From the NCBI GenBank assembly GCA_027320105.1, contig DAHVMA010000068.1, positions 1 to 64,000 of the forward strand: DNA of 64,000 bases, read 5' to 3'. The translations under genes were made by a program, and so were the position numbers. The number at the start of each line of letters is the position of its first letter. Positions within the stretch are counted from its first letter, which is position 1. This stretch comes from JAKAQB01 sp027320105 (GTDB taxonomy: Bacteria; Actinomycetota; Acidimicrobiia; Acidimicrobiales; Palsa-688). This document shows positions 1-9,255 of the stretch, in pieces. The notes under the pieces were generated by a model, which was not told the DNA's origin, ran no database searches, and was given only the letters and a program-made list of their open reading frames with translations.

Positions 1-52
1 GCCACGCCCCGCGCCGCCGGCCACGCCCCGCGCCGCCGGCCACGCCGGCGCG
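1..52. repeat. GC-rich 19-bp tandem repeat
   Basis: The window opens with two exact head-to-tail copies of the 19-mer GCCACGCCCCGCGCCGCCG (1-19 and 20-38), followed by a degenerate third copy. The array may continue to the left of the window. It lies downstream of the small membrane-protein gene on the minus strand. No function can be assigned. Confidence 0.7.
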
Positions 53-76
53 ACTGCCCACCGCCGGCCGGTGGAC

Positions 77-325
77 CTACCGGATCGGCCGTGTCTGCGA
101 CGGTCGCCGGTGGCGCACGACGGTACGGCGAGATCCCCACCACAGCCACAGGAACACGGCCACGCCGAACGCGGCGCTCACCTCCCGGACCATGGCCGGC
201 GACAGCGCGTGGCCGGCGACGTGGAGTTGGGCCAGGAACCACCGCAACGCCGGGTCGAGGCCGAGGAGCATGGCGACGCCCGCACCGGTCGCGATGACTG
301 CTGCTACGAACGCTGCCCTGAGCAC
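77..325 (-). CDS. small two-helix membrane protein
   Basis: An 82-residue hypothetical protein. Two hydrophobic segments are visible: one from the N-terminus to about residue 22 (rich in Ala and Val) and one near residues 47-63 that contains the run FLWLWW. The C-terminal tail is Arg-rich, so it is probably cytoplasmic. The GTG start at 325 has a good ribosome binding site (GAGGAG a few bases upstream), which is why this start was chosen, although the frame stays open far upstream. I do not recognise the family. The open frame through the DinB remnant upstream is a GC-rich artefact. Confidence 0.45.
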   Translation of the reverse strand: MLRAAFVAAVIATGAGVAMLLGLDPALRWFLAQLHVAGHALSPAMVREVSAAFGVAVFLWLWWGSRRTVVRHRRPSQTRPIR

Positions 326-868
326 GCTCTCCTCGCTTCGCCTCTCTGTGGACCTGACGACCGCCGGACCTGACGGCCGCTGTCGACAATTGTCTCTCGG
401 CGAACTTGAGCGGTTGCCTGAGGATTCGCACAACGGCAGGGGTCTGCGGAAACGGCGGAAAGTTCCCGCCCGAGCGGAGGCCCCGACGCCCGCCCGGGTG
501 GCGAGCCCCCGCAGGTACGCCGCCTGTCCGGAGTGTCGGGCGGCGTTGAGCAGGACGCTGACGAGCCGGGTGCTGACGAGCCGGGTGCCGAGGGTGACGG
601 GCGGGTCCCAGCGCCGGTCGACGACGGCTTCGAGGTCGTCGTCGGAGAGGTCAGCGACCCATTCCAGGACGTGGCGGGCGACCGCCTCGTGGTGGCCGGC
701 GAGAAGGCCGGCGAGAAGGCCGGCTCGGGCCTGGACCTTGCCGACGTCCGCCGGCGACATCCCGTAACCGGTCTCGCCCGGGTCCCACGGCAGGCCAAAG
801 GCGCTCCGCCCACCTTCCCTCTTCCACCTACCCACCGCCGGCCCGGTGACTCGGTAGCGTGCAGCGCT
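326..868. other. gene-poor stretch with remnant
   Basis: This 543-base stretch between the small membrane-protein gene and the MBL-Rieske gene holds only the DinB-like remnant. Nothing else convincing was seen between 326 and 492. No clear promoter for the plus-strand gene starting at 869 was recognised. Confidence 0.5.
493..815 (-). pseudogene. truncated DinB-family remnant
   Basis: Read on the minus strand, this stretch encodes the C-terminal half of a DinB/DUF664-type protein (mycothiol- or bacillithiol-dependent enzyme superfamily). The run WDPGETGYG, a helix with HHEAVARHVLEW, the segment WDPPVTLGTRLVS and HSGQAAYLRGL are all typical. The N-terminal half with its first metal-binding histidine is missing, and no start codon fits. 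Two in-frame duplications, LLAGLLAG and LVSTRLVS, come from short DNA repeats, and no proper stop closes the domain. This looks like a decaying fragment. The family is inferred from these motifs alone. Confidence 0.55.
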
Positions 869-2458
869 GTGGACGTCCTGATCACCGGCCACGCCGGACT
901 CTTCGTCGCCGCGGGCCCGACGGGGGATACCACCATCCTCTGCGACCCGTGGTTCAACCCCGCCTACCTTGGGGCGTGGTTCCCCTTCCCCGACAACGCC
1001 GGCGTCGACGTCGAGCGGATCTCGTCGCCGACCTACCTCTACGTGTCGCACCTCCACAAGGACCACTTCGACCGCCGGTTCCTGGCCGAACACGTCGACA
1101 AGCGGGCCACCGTCCTGCTGCCCGACTTCCCCCTCCCGGACCTGCGGGAGGCACTGGAGGACGTCGGCTTCACCAGGTTCGTGCCGACCCGCAACGGCGT
1201 GCCCGTCGACCTGGACGGCGTGCGGGTGATGATCGTCGCCGCCACGTCGCCCTCCGACGGCCCCATCGGCGACTCGGTCCTCGCTGTCGACGACGGCGAG
1301 GTGCGCCTCATCGACCAGAACGACTGCCACACCCGTGATACCGCCGGCCTCGCCGGCCTCGGCCCCTACGACCTGCACCTGCTGCAGTACTCGGGGGCGA
1401 TCTGGTACCCGATGGTCTACCGCATGGAACCCGGGCGCAAGGAGGCACTGGCCCGGGACAAGCGGCGCCGCCAGATCGAGCGGGCGATCGGCTACATCCG
1501 GGCCGTGGGTGCAGCCCACGTGGTGCCCTTCGCCGGCCCGCCGGCGTTCCTGGACCCGGAGCTGTTCGGGCTGAACGACCTGCACGCCGACCCGGCCAAC
1601 ATCTTCCTCGACCAGCCGCAGTTCCTGGAGGAGATGGCCGCCGCCGGCATGCACCACGGGGAGCTGGCGGTCGCTGGCACGGGGATCCACCTCGGGCCCG
1701 GCCGTTTCGAGGTCGCCCATGCCGAGCCGCCGGAGGCGATCTTTGCCGGCAAGGAGCGCTACCTGCGCAGCTACCAGCAGCGCCGAAAACCGCAGCTGGA
1801 CACCGCCCGCCCCCGCCTGAGCGGAGCAGCCCGTGGCGTGGGGGACCTCGCTGCCGCTCTGGGCGCATGGTGGGAACCTCTGCTCCGCCACGCGCCGACC
1901 CTGCGCCGGGCCCTCGGCGGGCGGCTCGTGCTCGACGTCGGCGCCTACGGGGTGGTCCTCGATCCTGGGGAGGGCACCCTGCGGCCGTGGCGGGGCGAGG
2001 AGTGGGAGCACTGGTTCGGCTTCGACGAGGCCGTCCTGTGGGATGTCGTCGACCGCCACGTGACCGACTGGGTCAACGAGCTGTTCCTCTCCTGCCGGTT
2101 CGAGGCCGACCGGGTCGGTGGGTACAACGACGCCGTGTTCACGTTCTTCAAGTGCCTCGAGCCCCGCCGTATGGCGCACCTCGAGTCCACCCTCGCCTCC
2201 GCCGAACGCCTCGCCGGCGGCGCAGGCCCCGACTCCGGGCTCGAGACGTTCCGCTGCGGCGACTGGGTCATCGGCCGGCGCTGCCCGCACCTCGGCGCGG
2301 ACCTGAGCCGCTTCGGCCGGGTGCACGGGGGGACGATCACCTGCAGCCTCCACGGCCGCAGCTTCGACCTGGCCACCGGCAGGTGCCTCAACGGGGTCGA
2401 GCCCCCGCTGTCAACGCGTTCCGCGTTGCAGGCCCAGATCGACGCGCTGGACGGGTAG
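869..2458 (+). CDS. metallo-beta-lactamase fold protein with C-terminal Rieske domain
   Basis: A 529-residue protein that joins an N-terminal metallo-beta-lactamase/UlaG-type domain to a C-terminal Rieske [2Fe-2S] domain. The metal motif HLHKDH is at residues 61-66. The Rieske ligands are visible as Cys472-x-His474 (CPHLG) and Cys492-xx-His495 (CSLHG). CMP-N-acetylneuraminate hydroxylases combine the same two folds but in the opposite order, so an oxygenase or hydroxylase acting on a sugar- or lipid-like substrate is possible; this is inference. GTG at 869 is the first start before conserved sequence, and the in-frame region upstream overlaps the DinB remnant. It converges on the lysozyme gene with 2 bases between the stops, and no dedicated ferredoxin or reductase is adjacent. 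Confidence 0.75.
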   Translation: MDVLITGHAGLFVAAGPTGDTTILCDPWFNPAYLGAWFPFPDNAGVDVERISSPTYLYVSHLHKDHFDRRFLAEHVDKRATVLLPDFPLPDLREALEDVGFTRFVPTRNGVPVDLDGVRVMIVAATSPSDGPIGDSVLAVDDGEVRLIDQNDCHTRDTAGLAGLGPYDLHLLQYSGAIWYPMVYRMEPGRKEALARDKRRRQIERAIGYIRAVGAAHVVPFAGPPAFLDPELFGLNDLHADPANIFLDQPQFLEEMAAAGMHHGELAVAGTGIHLGPGRFEVAHAEPPEAIFAGKERYLRSYQQRRKPQLDTARPRLSGAARGVGDLAAALGAWWEPLLRHAPTLRRALGGRLVLDVGAYGVVLDPGEGTLRPWRGEEWEHWFGFDEAVLWDVVDRHVTDWVNELFLSCRFEADRVGGYNDAVFTFFKCLEPRRMAHLESTLASAERLAGGAGPDSGLETFRCGDWVIGRRCPHLGADLSRFGRVHGGTITCSLHGRSFDLATGRCLNGVEPPLSTRSALQAQIDALDG

Positions 2459-2460
2459 CG

Positions 2461-4122
2461 CTACTTTCCTTCCGTCCCCGTCGCCCACACCGCCCGCCCC
2501 CGCGCCGGGTACAGGACGAAGTTGGCGTCGTCCTGGATCACAGCGTGCGTGCGTCCGGATCGGGTGGTCCGCGTCTGCCACAGCAGCTTGCCGGAGGAGG
2601 CGACGACCTCCAGGTTGCCGTTGGCGGGCAGCACGGCGACGTTGCCAGGGTGCCCGTAGGTGTGGGACTGCCACAGGGCCCGGCCGTGCACGATGTACTC
2701 CACGAGGTTGCCGTCGCGCTGCATGATCACCTCGAACCGCTCGTTGGCGGAGACGATCGCGTGCCCGCGGGTGAGGACCTCGCCGGCGGTCAGCAGGTTG
2801 GACGGCGGGGGGGGCGGCGGCGGGGGGGGCAGGGTGGTGGTGGTGGTCGTCGTGGTCGGCGCCGGCAGCGTCGTCGTGACGCAGGCCGCGGGGGTGGTCG
2901 TCGTGACGCAGGGGACAGTGGTGGTGGTGGTGGTGGGCGGCGGCGTCGCGCTGGGGTCGAGGGCGAAGTTCTGGAGCGCCGCCGCGTTCCCGAGGAACAT
3001 GTCGCCGTCGTAGCCCCACTGGTTGTTGTTGGTGTACTGCCACACCGTCGGGCTGGTCCACCCGCCGGGGACGGGGGTGGGGCTCGACCCCCACGCCGCC
3101 AGGTCTAGCGGGTCGACAGCGGCGATGGGGGAGCCGTGGGTGCAGGTGTTCCAGAAGTTGGCGTTGGTGTACAGCGCCGGGTACCGGCCGGTCAGGTACT
3201 GGTACTCGTTGTCGAAGGACTGGACCCAGGCGATCAGCTGCGCCGGGGTCATGCCGTAGCACTCCGGCCCGTAGGGGTTGTTCTCGAAGTCGAGCATTCC
3301 GGGCAGCGTCCTGCCGTCGGGGGACCAGCCGCCGCCGTTGGCGACGAAGAAGTCGGCCTGGGCAGCGCCTGTCGAGTTGTTGGGGATGGCGAAGTGGTAG
3401 GCGCCCCGGATCAGGCCGGCGGCGTAGCTGCCGTTGTACTGCTGCGGGAAGTAGGTGCTGTCGACGTAGTAGGTGCCCTCGGTGGCCTTCACCCAGGCGA
3501 AGGTGTTTCCGGCGGCGGCGACCGCCGACCAGTTGACGTTGCCCTGGTGGCTGGACACGTCGATGCCGATCGGCTCCGGCGGTGGCGGGACGGTGGTCGT
3601 GGACGTCGACGACGTCGAAGTGGTGGACGTGGAGGTGGTGGTGGAGCCGCCCGGGACGGTCGTCGTGGTGGTCGTCGTGGTGGTGCCGGACTGCATCGGT
3701 GTGTTGGCCCGGGCGGTGCGGGCTCGCCGGCCGGGGATGCTCGAGCCGAGGAAGTCGGCCCACGGGTGGGTGATGGCCTCGGGGTGACCGGCGTGCGGCG
3801 CCTTCAGGTTCACCGCCAGGCGCCAGCGGGCCAGGGACGCCTGCTGCGCCAGCGACGGTGTGGCGATCGCACCGGCGAGCCGTGTCGTTGCGAGTCGCGT
3901 CCCGGTGGTGGCGGCCGCGGGTAGCGCCGGCGCCGTGGTTGGGCGGAACGCGCCGGCACTGAGGCCGACGACGCCGGCCAGAGCGAGCAGCGCGCCGACG
4001 GCGAGGACGGCGGCGCCCCACAGCGACCCGCCCGGTTCGCCCCGGCGGGGGGATCCGCTCCCGGCCTGCTCTCCACCCACCGGGGTTCTGTTCCTGTCTG
4101 CTGCCACTGCGTACCGCCTCAC
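2461..4122 (-). CDS. secreted GH25 lysozyme with bulb-lectin-type tail
   Basis: A 553-residue cell-wall hydrolase. Residues 35-57 form a hydrophobic segment, a signal anchor or signal peptide. A Thr/Ser-rich linker (about 146-180) leads into a glycoside hydrolase family 25 domain (muramidase) that starts at GIDVSSHQG, with Asp187 and the DxE pair in MLDFEN as likely catalytic residues. A second Thr/Pro linker follows, then a mannose-binding bulb-lectin-type domain (about 440-553) with QxDxNxVxY-like repeats such as MQRDGNLVEY and IQDDANFVLY. The protein probably cleaves peptidoglycan outside the cell, with the lectin repeats binding glycans. It starts at GTG 4122. G-tracts near 2800-2830, which encode polyproline, are possible slippage sites. 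Confidence 0.85.
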   Translation of the reverse strand: MRRYAVAADRNRTPVGGEQAGSGSPRRGEPGGSLWGAAVLAVGALLALAGVVGLSAGAFRPTTAPALPAAATTGTRLATTRLAGAIATPSLAQQASLARWRLAVNLKAPHAGHPEAITHPWADFLGSSIPGRRARTARANTPMQSGTTTTTTTTTVPGGSTTTSTSTTSTSSTSTTTVPPPPEPIGIDVSSHQGNVNWSAVAAAGNTFAWVKATEGTYYVDSTYFPQQYNGSYAAGLIRGAYHFAIPNNSTGAAQADFFVANGGGWSPDGRTLPGMLDFENNPYGPECYGMTPAQLIAWVQSFDNEYQYLTGRYPALYTNANFWNTCTHGSPIAAVDPLDLAAWGSSPTPVPGGWTSPTVWQYTNNNQWGYDGDMFLGNAAALQNFALDPSATPPPTTTTTTVPCVTTTTPAACVTTTLPAPTTTTTTTTLPPPPPPPPPSNLLTAGEVLTRGHAIVSANERFEVIMQRDGNLVEYIVHGRALWQSHTYGHPGNVAVLPANGNLEVVASSGKLLWQTRTTRSGRTHAVIQDDANFVLYPARGRAVWATGTEGK

Positions 4123-4561
4123 CGACGCCGACCGGCGGGAACGGCGCGTTGCTCGGCCGTGACCGCCACGGGGAACTGCGCTCCGCGCCCGCCCGTACAG
4201 TTTCCGCTATGGGCGGCCGGCGCGCAACCCCCTGTGGTCGCTCCGACGTGCGAAGGGTCAGCGTGGACCGTCGGCTGGGGCTTCGGATGGGTCGCCTGGG
4301 GGGTCTGCGACCTCCCTCCAACCGGCAGGGACAGGCCGCACTCGACGCGGGGTGTGAGGGATCTCCTGCCCGTGCGGGAGCGGCAGTGCCGGCTCTGCGG
4401 CAAGAGCTTCGCCAGGCCCGGCATGCTCGAGTCGGGTTCTGCGGCTACGCCGGTCCGGCCGAGGAATCACCCGCGGTCACCTGAAGCTTTGAAGCTGACC
4501 TGAAGCGCCAGCCCGTCGCAGCATCCACCACCCGGTCGGCTCGTCATGGCACGCTCGGCAC
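4123..4561. other. intergenic region, no supported gene
   Basis: This 439-base divergent gap lies between the lysozyme gene and the SEC-C pseudogene. Several open frames cross it, one with a CxxC-GKxFxR run that resembles a zinc finger, but none has a ribosome binding site or convincing composition. It presumably carries the promoters of both neighbours. No clear -35/-10 pair could be picked. Confidence 0.4.
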
Positions 4562-6035
4562 GTGACCGAGCCTCGACGCAACGACACGTGCCCCTGCGGC
4601 AGCGGGAGGAAGTACAAGCGGTGCTGCCTCGACGCGCGGATGTAGCTGCGAGGGACAGGCGTGAGTGCGAGCAGATGTGGGCTCGCATGCAGCACTGGGC
4701 GTTCGGTTGCTTCGATGACGAGCTCGGCTCGGCGCTGGTCGAGCACCTAACGGGGCGCGGGGTCGGGAGCACGGAGCATCCGGCCGACGAGGACGACATG
4801 GCGCTGTCGTTGGCCTGGCTGCTCCTGGACCGCCCGGTCGCCTGTGGCGCCACGCCGGCGCGCCTCTATGCCGAGATGTCCGAGCCGCCTCCACGAGAGC
4901 GGTGGCTGGCCGGGCGGATCGCCGCCAGCCGGCTCGGTGTGCACCGGGTGATCAACGCAGAGCCCGGCGCCTGGATGGAGCTGGAGGATGTCCTCACCGG
5001 GACGCGCGTACGTGTGGACAGCCCGAACGTTTCGGTTGCCGCCGTTCGCTGGCACTCCTCATCTGCCGGGTGGAGCAAGGCGGCCCGGTGCCAGCGCTGT
5101 GGGGTGGGGCCGCCTTCTACGAGCCGAGCGAGGAGGCCGAGATCCTGGCCGAGTTGCAGCACGTCGCAGGAGCCAACGGGCTCGGCACCGACGCGGCCGG
5201 CCTGGCGGCCGCGCTCTCCGCCGCCGCGCGCCAGATGGCGTGCTTCGTGCCGCCCAGCCGCCTGGCGGAGCGGACCTTTTTCACTCTCGAGGGTGATCCG
5301 GTGGTCGTTGCGGAAGGGAGCTGGCGGCTGCGCGACCGGGCGGCGGCGCTGCGTGCGCTGTGTGGCGCTTCCGAGCTGGCGTTGTGCCCGGAGGGCACGG
5401 ATGGGAACGGGCACACCTTCGACTGGTTGGCTCCCCGTCGCGACCTCGTCGCGCGCCGGGCAGTGCTCCCCCCGGGCGCGGTAGTCCTGGAGGGCGGGCC
5501 GGTGACCATGGACGAGCGAGGCGAGCTCACGGGCGGTGACATCACCTGCCTTGGCACCTTCACCGTGCGTGGAGAGCTTCTCGAGCTCTCCTGCCTCTCC
5601 GCAGGGCGTCTGGACGCCGCTGTCGCGCTCGTGGAGCGCACCCTCGGGCCTCTCGCCACGGAGCCGAAGCGACGCCTTCGCTCGATCGAGGAGTTTCGGC
5701 AGGACGGAGGGGGCCGACCAGCCGGGACGGGCTCCGAGCCGGCCCCCGGACAGCGACGCGCCGGGTCCGCCGACGGGCCCGAGGCGCGCTTCCAGGCACT
5801 CGTCTACCGGCGCTGGATCGACGACCCCGACCCGCGCCTTGGCGGGCTCAGCCCGCGCGAGGCCGCCGGCCGCCCGGAGCATCGCGAGCAGTTGGAGCGG
5901 CAGCTGCGCATCTTCGAGCACAGCACCGCCTGCAATCGCGGCGCCCCGTTCCAGGGGGCGGCGGTCGCCTGGTTGCGCGAAGTGCTGGCGCTCGACTGGA
6001 GCCGGCAGTTCGATAGGGAGCCCTTTCACCTGTAG
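4562..6035 (+). pseudogene. SEC-C motif protein disrupted by two frameshifts
   Basis: Three consecutive frames are needed to read one protein. Frame one starts with GTG at 4562 and encodes a textbook SEC-C zinc motif (NDTCPCGSGRKYKRCC), then stops at 4643-4645. The next frame continues from about 4650 with ECEQMWARMQHWAFG to about 5030. A third frame runs from there (SLALLICRVEQGG) to the TAG at 6035. The combined product would be about 490 residues: an N-terminal SEC-C motif plus a long domain I do not recognise. SEC-C motifs bind zinc and occur in SecA and many uncharacterised proteins. Either the gene is decaying or two base errors are present; codon composition downstream still looks coding, so the damage is recent or technical. 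Confidence 0.7.
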
Positions 6036-6113
6036 TGGACGCGGGTGGGGCTCGCTGGGACGGTGCGTCCTGGCCACCTTCACTGTCTTGGCTCGGCGTC
6101 TGCGGTTGGACCG

Positions 6114-7595
6114 TCAGCCGAGCCTCGCCGCTGCCCGGATGAACGCCGCCAGGTCGGCGCTCTGCTGCAGCCGGCTCGGTTCGTGGACGTACATCATGTG
6201 GCCGGCGGGGTAGTGGCGCATCTCGATGTTGGCCCGCAGCTGCGCCGGGATCTGCAGGTGGGCGAAGGCGTGCTCGGCCGCGAAGTACGGCGTCGCCCCG
6301 TCGTAGAAGCCGCAGGCGACGTGGACCTGCATGTGAGGGTTGTGCCGCATCGCCTCGCCGAGCATCGAGGAGATGCTCACCGCCCGGCCCTCGAACTCGG
6401 CGTAGCTCCAGGGGTTGACCCGGTCGGTGAGCACCTCGTAGGGCAGGTCGGAGTGGTATCCGAGCTCCTGGCGCACGTAGTGGTTGAGGGCGCCGGCGTA
6501 GGGGCCGTGGATGGCGACGTTGCTCGGGTCGTGGGACGGCTTCTCACCGCCGCCGTCGGCCTCGTAGCCGACGAACCGCCCGTCCAGCCGGCCGACGACC
6601 AGGCCCCGGTCCCGCAGGAGCTCGCGGAAGAAGCGGTGGTGCTCGACGCGCAGGTCGACCCGGTCGACGTACGCCTCGCTCAGCCCGGCCACGGCGGCGA
6701 CCCGGCGCACGAGGTCGTCGCGCTCCTCGGCGGACAGGCGGGCGCCGCGAGCGAGGCCCAACGCGTACGGGCCGGCGGTCAGCTCCTCGGCCTCAGCGCG
6801 GACCTCCTCGAGCGGCCGGTCGCCGTGCCGCCCGTGGTAGTGGGCGATCGCCGCGTAGGTGGGAAGGAAGAGGGCGGCCGGCTGGTCGTTGCCCTCCGTG
6901 AAGCGGATGGTGCCCATGTCGATGACCGAGGAGATCAGCACGATCCCGTTGGGGAACAGGCCGAAGCGTCGCTGCAGGTGGTTGGCGAGGGCGGCGGCTC
7001 GCACCGTCCCGTACGACTCGCCGGTGAGGAACTTGGGTGACAGCCACCGCCCGTTGCGGGACGTCCACAGCCGGATCAGCGCCCCGACCGACTCCAGGTC
7101 CTTCTGGAAGCCGTGGTACTCGCCGGGCTTGCCGCCCTCCACCACCCGTGAGTATCCCGTCGTCACCGGGTCGATGAAGACCAGGTCGGTGTGGGCGAGG
7201 AGGGTCTCGGCGTTGTCAGCGAGGCCCCACGGCGGGGGGGTCAGCCGGCCGGCGTCGCCCATCACCACGCGGCGGGGTCCGAGCAGACCGAGGTGCAGCC
7301 ACACGCTGGAGGAGCCGGGGCCGCCGTTGAATGCGAAGGTCACCGGACGGGTCGCCGGGTCGGCGCCGTCGAGCACGTAGGTGGCGACGAACAGCTCCGC
7401 CTTGGGCCGGTGGCCCACCCAGGTCTCGCCGTCGTGGACCTCCTCTCGCAGCACCACCCGACCGGCGGTCGCCGTGTAGCGCAGCTCGCCTCCCGGCGTG
7501 GCCAGGGTGTGGCCGCTCGTGACTAGGTCGTCGGCGGGATCCGGCTCCCGCCGGCCCTTGTCGTCGCTCCCGGTCACCTGGCGTTCCTCCGTCAT
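6114..7595 (-). CDS. S10 family serine carboxypeptidase-like protein
   Basis: A 493-residue alpha/beta-hydrolase of the peptidase S10 type. The oxyanion motif NGGPGSSS is at residues 90-97. The nucleophile is Ser194 in GESYGT. The likely acid and base are the Asp in GFYDGATPY and His466 in PAGHMMY. No signal peptide is evident, so the bacterial form may be cytosolic. It would remove C-terminal residues from peptides or act on small esters. ATG at 7595 was chosen over an upstream in-frame start because the purine-rich AGGGTGGG precedes it. The gene is divergent from the MFS transporter and converges on the SEC-C pseudogene. Confidence 0.85.
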   Translation of the reverse strand: MTEERQVTGSDDKGRREPDPADDLVTSGHTLATPGGELRYTATAGRVVLREEVHDGETWVGHRPKAELFVATYVLDGADPATRPVTFAFNGGPGSSSVWLHLGLLGPRRVVMGDAGRLTPPPWGLADNAETLLAHTDLVFIDPVTTGYSRVVEGGKPGEYHGFQKDLESVGALIRLWTSRNGRWLSPKFLTGESYGTVRAAALANHLQRRFGLFPNGIVLISSVIDMGTIRFTEGNDQPAALFLPTYAAIAHYHGRHGDRPLEEVRAEAEELTAGPYALGLARGARLSAEERDDLVRRVAAVAGLSEAYVDRVDLRVEHHRFFRELLRDRGLVVGRLDGRFVGYEADGGGEKPSHDPSNVAIHGPYAGALNHYVRQELGYHSDLPYEVLTDRVNPWSYAEFEGRAVSISSMLGEAMRHNPHMQVHVACGFYDGATPYFAAEHAFAHLQIPAQLRANIEMRHYPAGHMMYVHEPSRLQQSADLAAFIRAAARLG

Positions 7596-7791
7596 GACGC
7601 CCACCCTAAGTGGTCCTCCGCCGTGGGCCGCGACCACGTCGACAGTGCGGATGCTCTCGACTGGCAAGCTCGCGCGCCGCCACAGCGAAAGGTACGACGG
7701 GTCGCAGAGGCATCCCTGGCGACGAGTGTGGTCGCTCGCAGCCGGGGCGTGCGGCGGTGCTCGGCCAGCAGGCGGCTCGCCGTACCGTCCC

Positions 7792-7820
7792 TTGACGGCT
7801 GGGGGGGTGGTGCAATGATG
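7792..7820 (+). promoter_or_regulatory. possible promoter of the MFS-nucleoside hydrolase pair
   Basis: TTGACG (7792-7797) is followed about 17 bases later by an AT-richer ATGATG/AATGAT stretch (7814-7820), and the MFS gene starts 33 bases downstream behind GAGGGAG. The -35 box is good and the -10 box is weak. Assigned from sequence only. Confidence 0.3.
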
Positions 7821-7852
7821 AGAGGCGACAACTCGAGCAGAGGGAGTTCCCC

Positions 7853-9244
7853 ATGGCTGTGGAGGAGCGGTCCGTGCCGCTGGTGGGCGGCCGGGACGAG
7901 CGGTGGGCCAAGACCGACACGTGGCTGTTCGCCTCGTTCGCCCTGGGTTACACGATGGAGGCGTACATCTTCACGCTGGCGCCGGTGGCCACCGGCTGGG
8001 TGCACGAGCCGGCCTCGCTGCGCTCGTTGCTGCTGTCGTGGGCGCCGATCTGGCTGATCATCGGCATCGGCATCGCCGGTCCCGTCGGCGACTGGCTCGG
8101 CCGGCGGCGCACCTTCTACCTGACGATGGCCACTTACGGGGTGGGCGCCATCGGCCTGTACTTCGCATCCAGCTACGCCATCCTGCTGACCTTCCTCGCC
8201 ATCCTGCTCGCCGCCGCCGGGGCCGAGATGAACATGATCATGGTCGCGGTCCACGAGACGATGCCCACCAAGCACCGCTCGAAGGCGGCGCTCATGGGCA
8301 TCAACTTCATCAACTTCGGCGGGCTCGTCGTTGCCGCCGTCGACCTGTCCTCGTCGTCGGGGACGCACAGCTTCCAGCGGGCCATGGTCGCCTCCGCCCT
8401 CATCGGCGTGCTGCTCGTCCTGTTACTCGCCCGGAGCAAGACACCAGAGTCGCCGCGATGGCTGGTCCGCAAGGGGCGGGCCGACGAGGCGAACGCCCAG
8501 ATGCTCCACTTCTACGGGGCGGAGGAGGTCGAGGCTCGCCGGCGAGCCGTGCTGCGAGCCCAGGAGGAGGCCAGGGAGCGCGCCGCCCGCGGGCCGGCGT
8601 CCGGCCGGCGGTGGCCGTACCCGCCGTTGTGGCTGCGCGTGACGGCCGTCGTCATGGTCGCTTTCGCCGACACCACCGGCTTCGGCCTGCTCACCTACAC
8701 CCTCGGCCCGGTGCACTTCCCCAAGCTCACCCCCGACATCATCCTCGTCACCTCCGTCGCAGGGTTCGCCAGCGGCTTCCTCGGCTTGCTCGCCGACCGC
8801 TGGAGCCGGCGGTGGATGCTGCTCGTCGGCTATGCCGGCTCCCTGCTGCTCACCGCCCTCGCGTGGGGGACAGAGTCGGCCTGGGCCAAGGACCTGGCCT
8901 ACTTCTGGATCCTGCTCGTGATCCTCAACACCTTCGTCAACCTGGCCTACATCACCGAGGACACGCTCAAGGGGGAGGTCTGGCCCACCAAGTACCGGGC
9001 CCGCTTCACCGCCCTGTGCCGCTTCATCAGCGTCGGCGGTTACATCGGCACCATCTACTGGACGGAGCACTTCAGCACGCCCCACCTGATCCTTTTCAAC
9101 GTGTGCGTGTGGGTGGTCGGCCTGCTCGGCGCCGTACTGTGGTTCTTCGGCGGGATCGAGACCGGGATGGGCACCGACATCGAGACCGTCTCGGGCGCCC
9201 ACGGCATCGAGCTCACCGAGATGCCCATCGCGGGCACCGCGTAG
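7853..9244 (+). CDS. MFS transporter, sugar/organic-ion porter type
   Basis: A 463-residue major facilitator with about 12 hydrophobic segments. The cytoplasmic loop after helix 2 carries the MFS signature DWLGRRRTFY, and the central loop contains PESPRWL, a hallmark of sugar-porter and organic cation/aromatic acid MFS members. The ATG is preceded by GAGGGAG. A nucleoside hydrolase gene follows 11 bases after the stop in the same direction, which suggests co-transcription and perhaps a nucleoside or related substrate, but this is only context. The C-terminal tail is short and acidic. Confidence 0.85.
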   Translation: MAVEERSVPLVGGRDERWAKTDTWLFASFALGYTMEAYIFTLAPVATGWVHEPASLRSLLLSWAPIWLIIGIGIAGPVGDWLGRRRTFYLTMATYGVGAIGLYFASSYAILLTFLAILLAAAGAEMNMIMVAVHETMPTKHRSKAALMGINFINFGGLVVAAVDLSSSSGTHSFQRAMVASALIGVLLVLLLARSKTPESPRWLVRKGRADEANAQMLHFYGAEEVEARRRAVLRAQEEARERAARGPASGRRWPYPPLWLRVTAVVMVAFADTTGFGLLTYTLGPVHFPKLTPDIILVTSVAGFASGFLGLLADRWSRRWMLLVGYAGSLLLTALAWGTESAWAKDLAYFWILLVILNTFVNLAYITEDTLKGEVWPTKYRARFTALCRFISVGGYIGTIYWTEHFSTPHLILFNVCVWVVGLLGAVLWFFGGIETGMGTDIETVSGAHGIELTEMPIAGTA

Positions 9245-9255
9245 CGCGAGCTGCG

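Noticed and set aside
77..2353. 758-codon open frame on the minus strand opposite the MBL-Rieske gene
   Set aside because: The GC-rich third codon positions of the real plus-strand gene create a long antisense frame. Only the two short segments at its 3' end carry recognisable content.
4159..4503. Open frame with a CxxCGKSFxR run resembling a C2H2 zinc finger
   Set aside because: No His pair at the right spacing, no ribosome site, and composition unlike neighbouring genes.
5020..5035. CGAACGTTTCGG as a possible SOS box
   Set aside because: Half-sites lack the 4-base spacing of GAAC-N4-GTTC and it lies within coding sequence.
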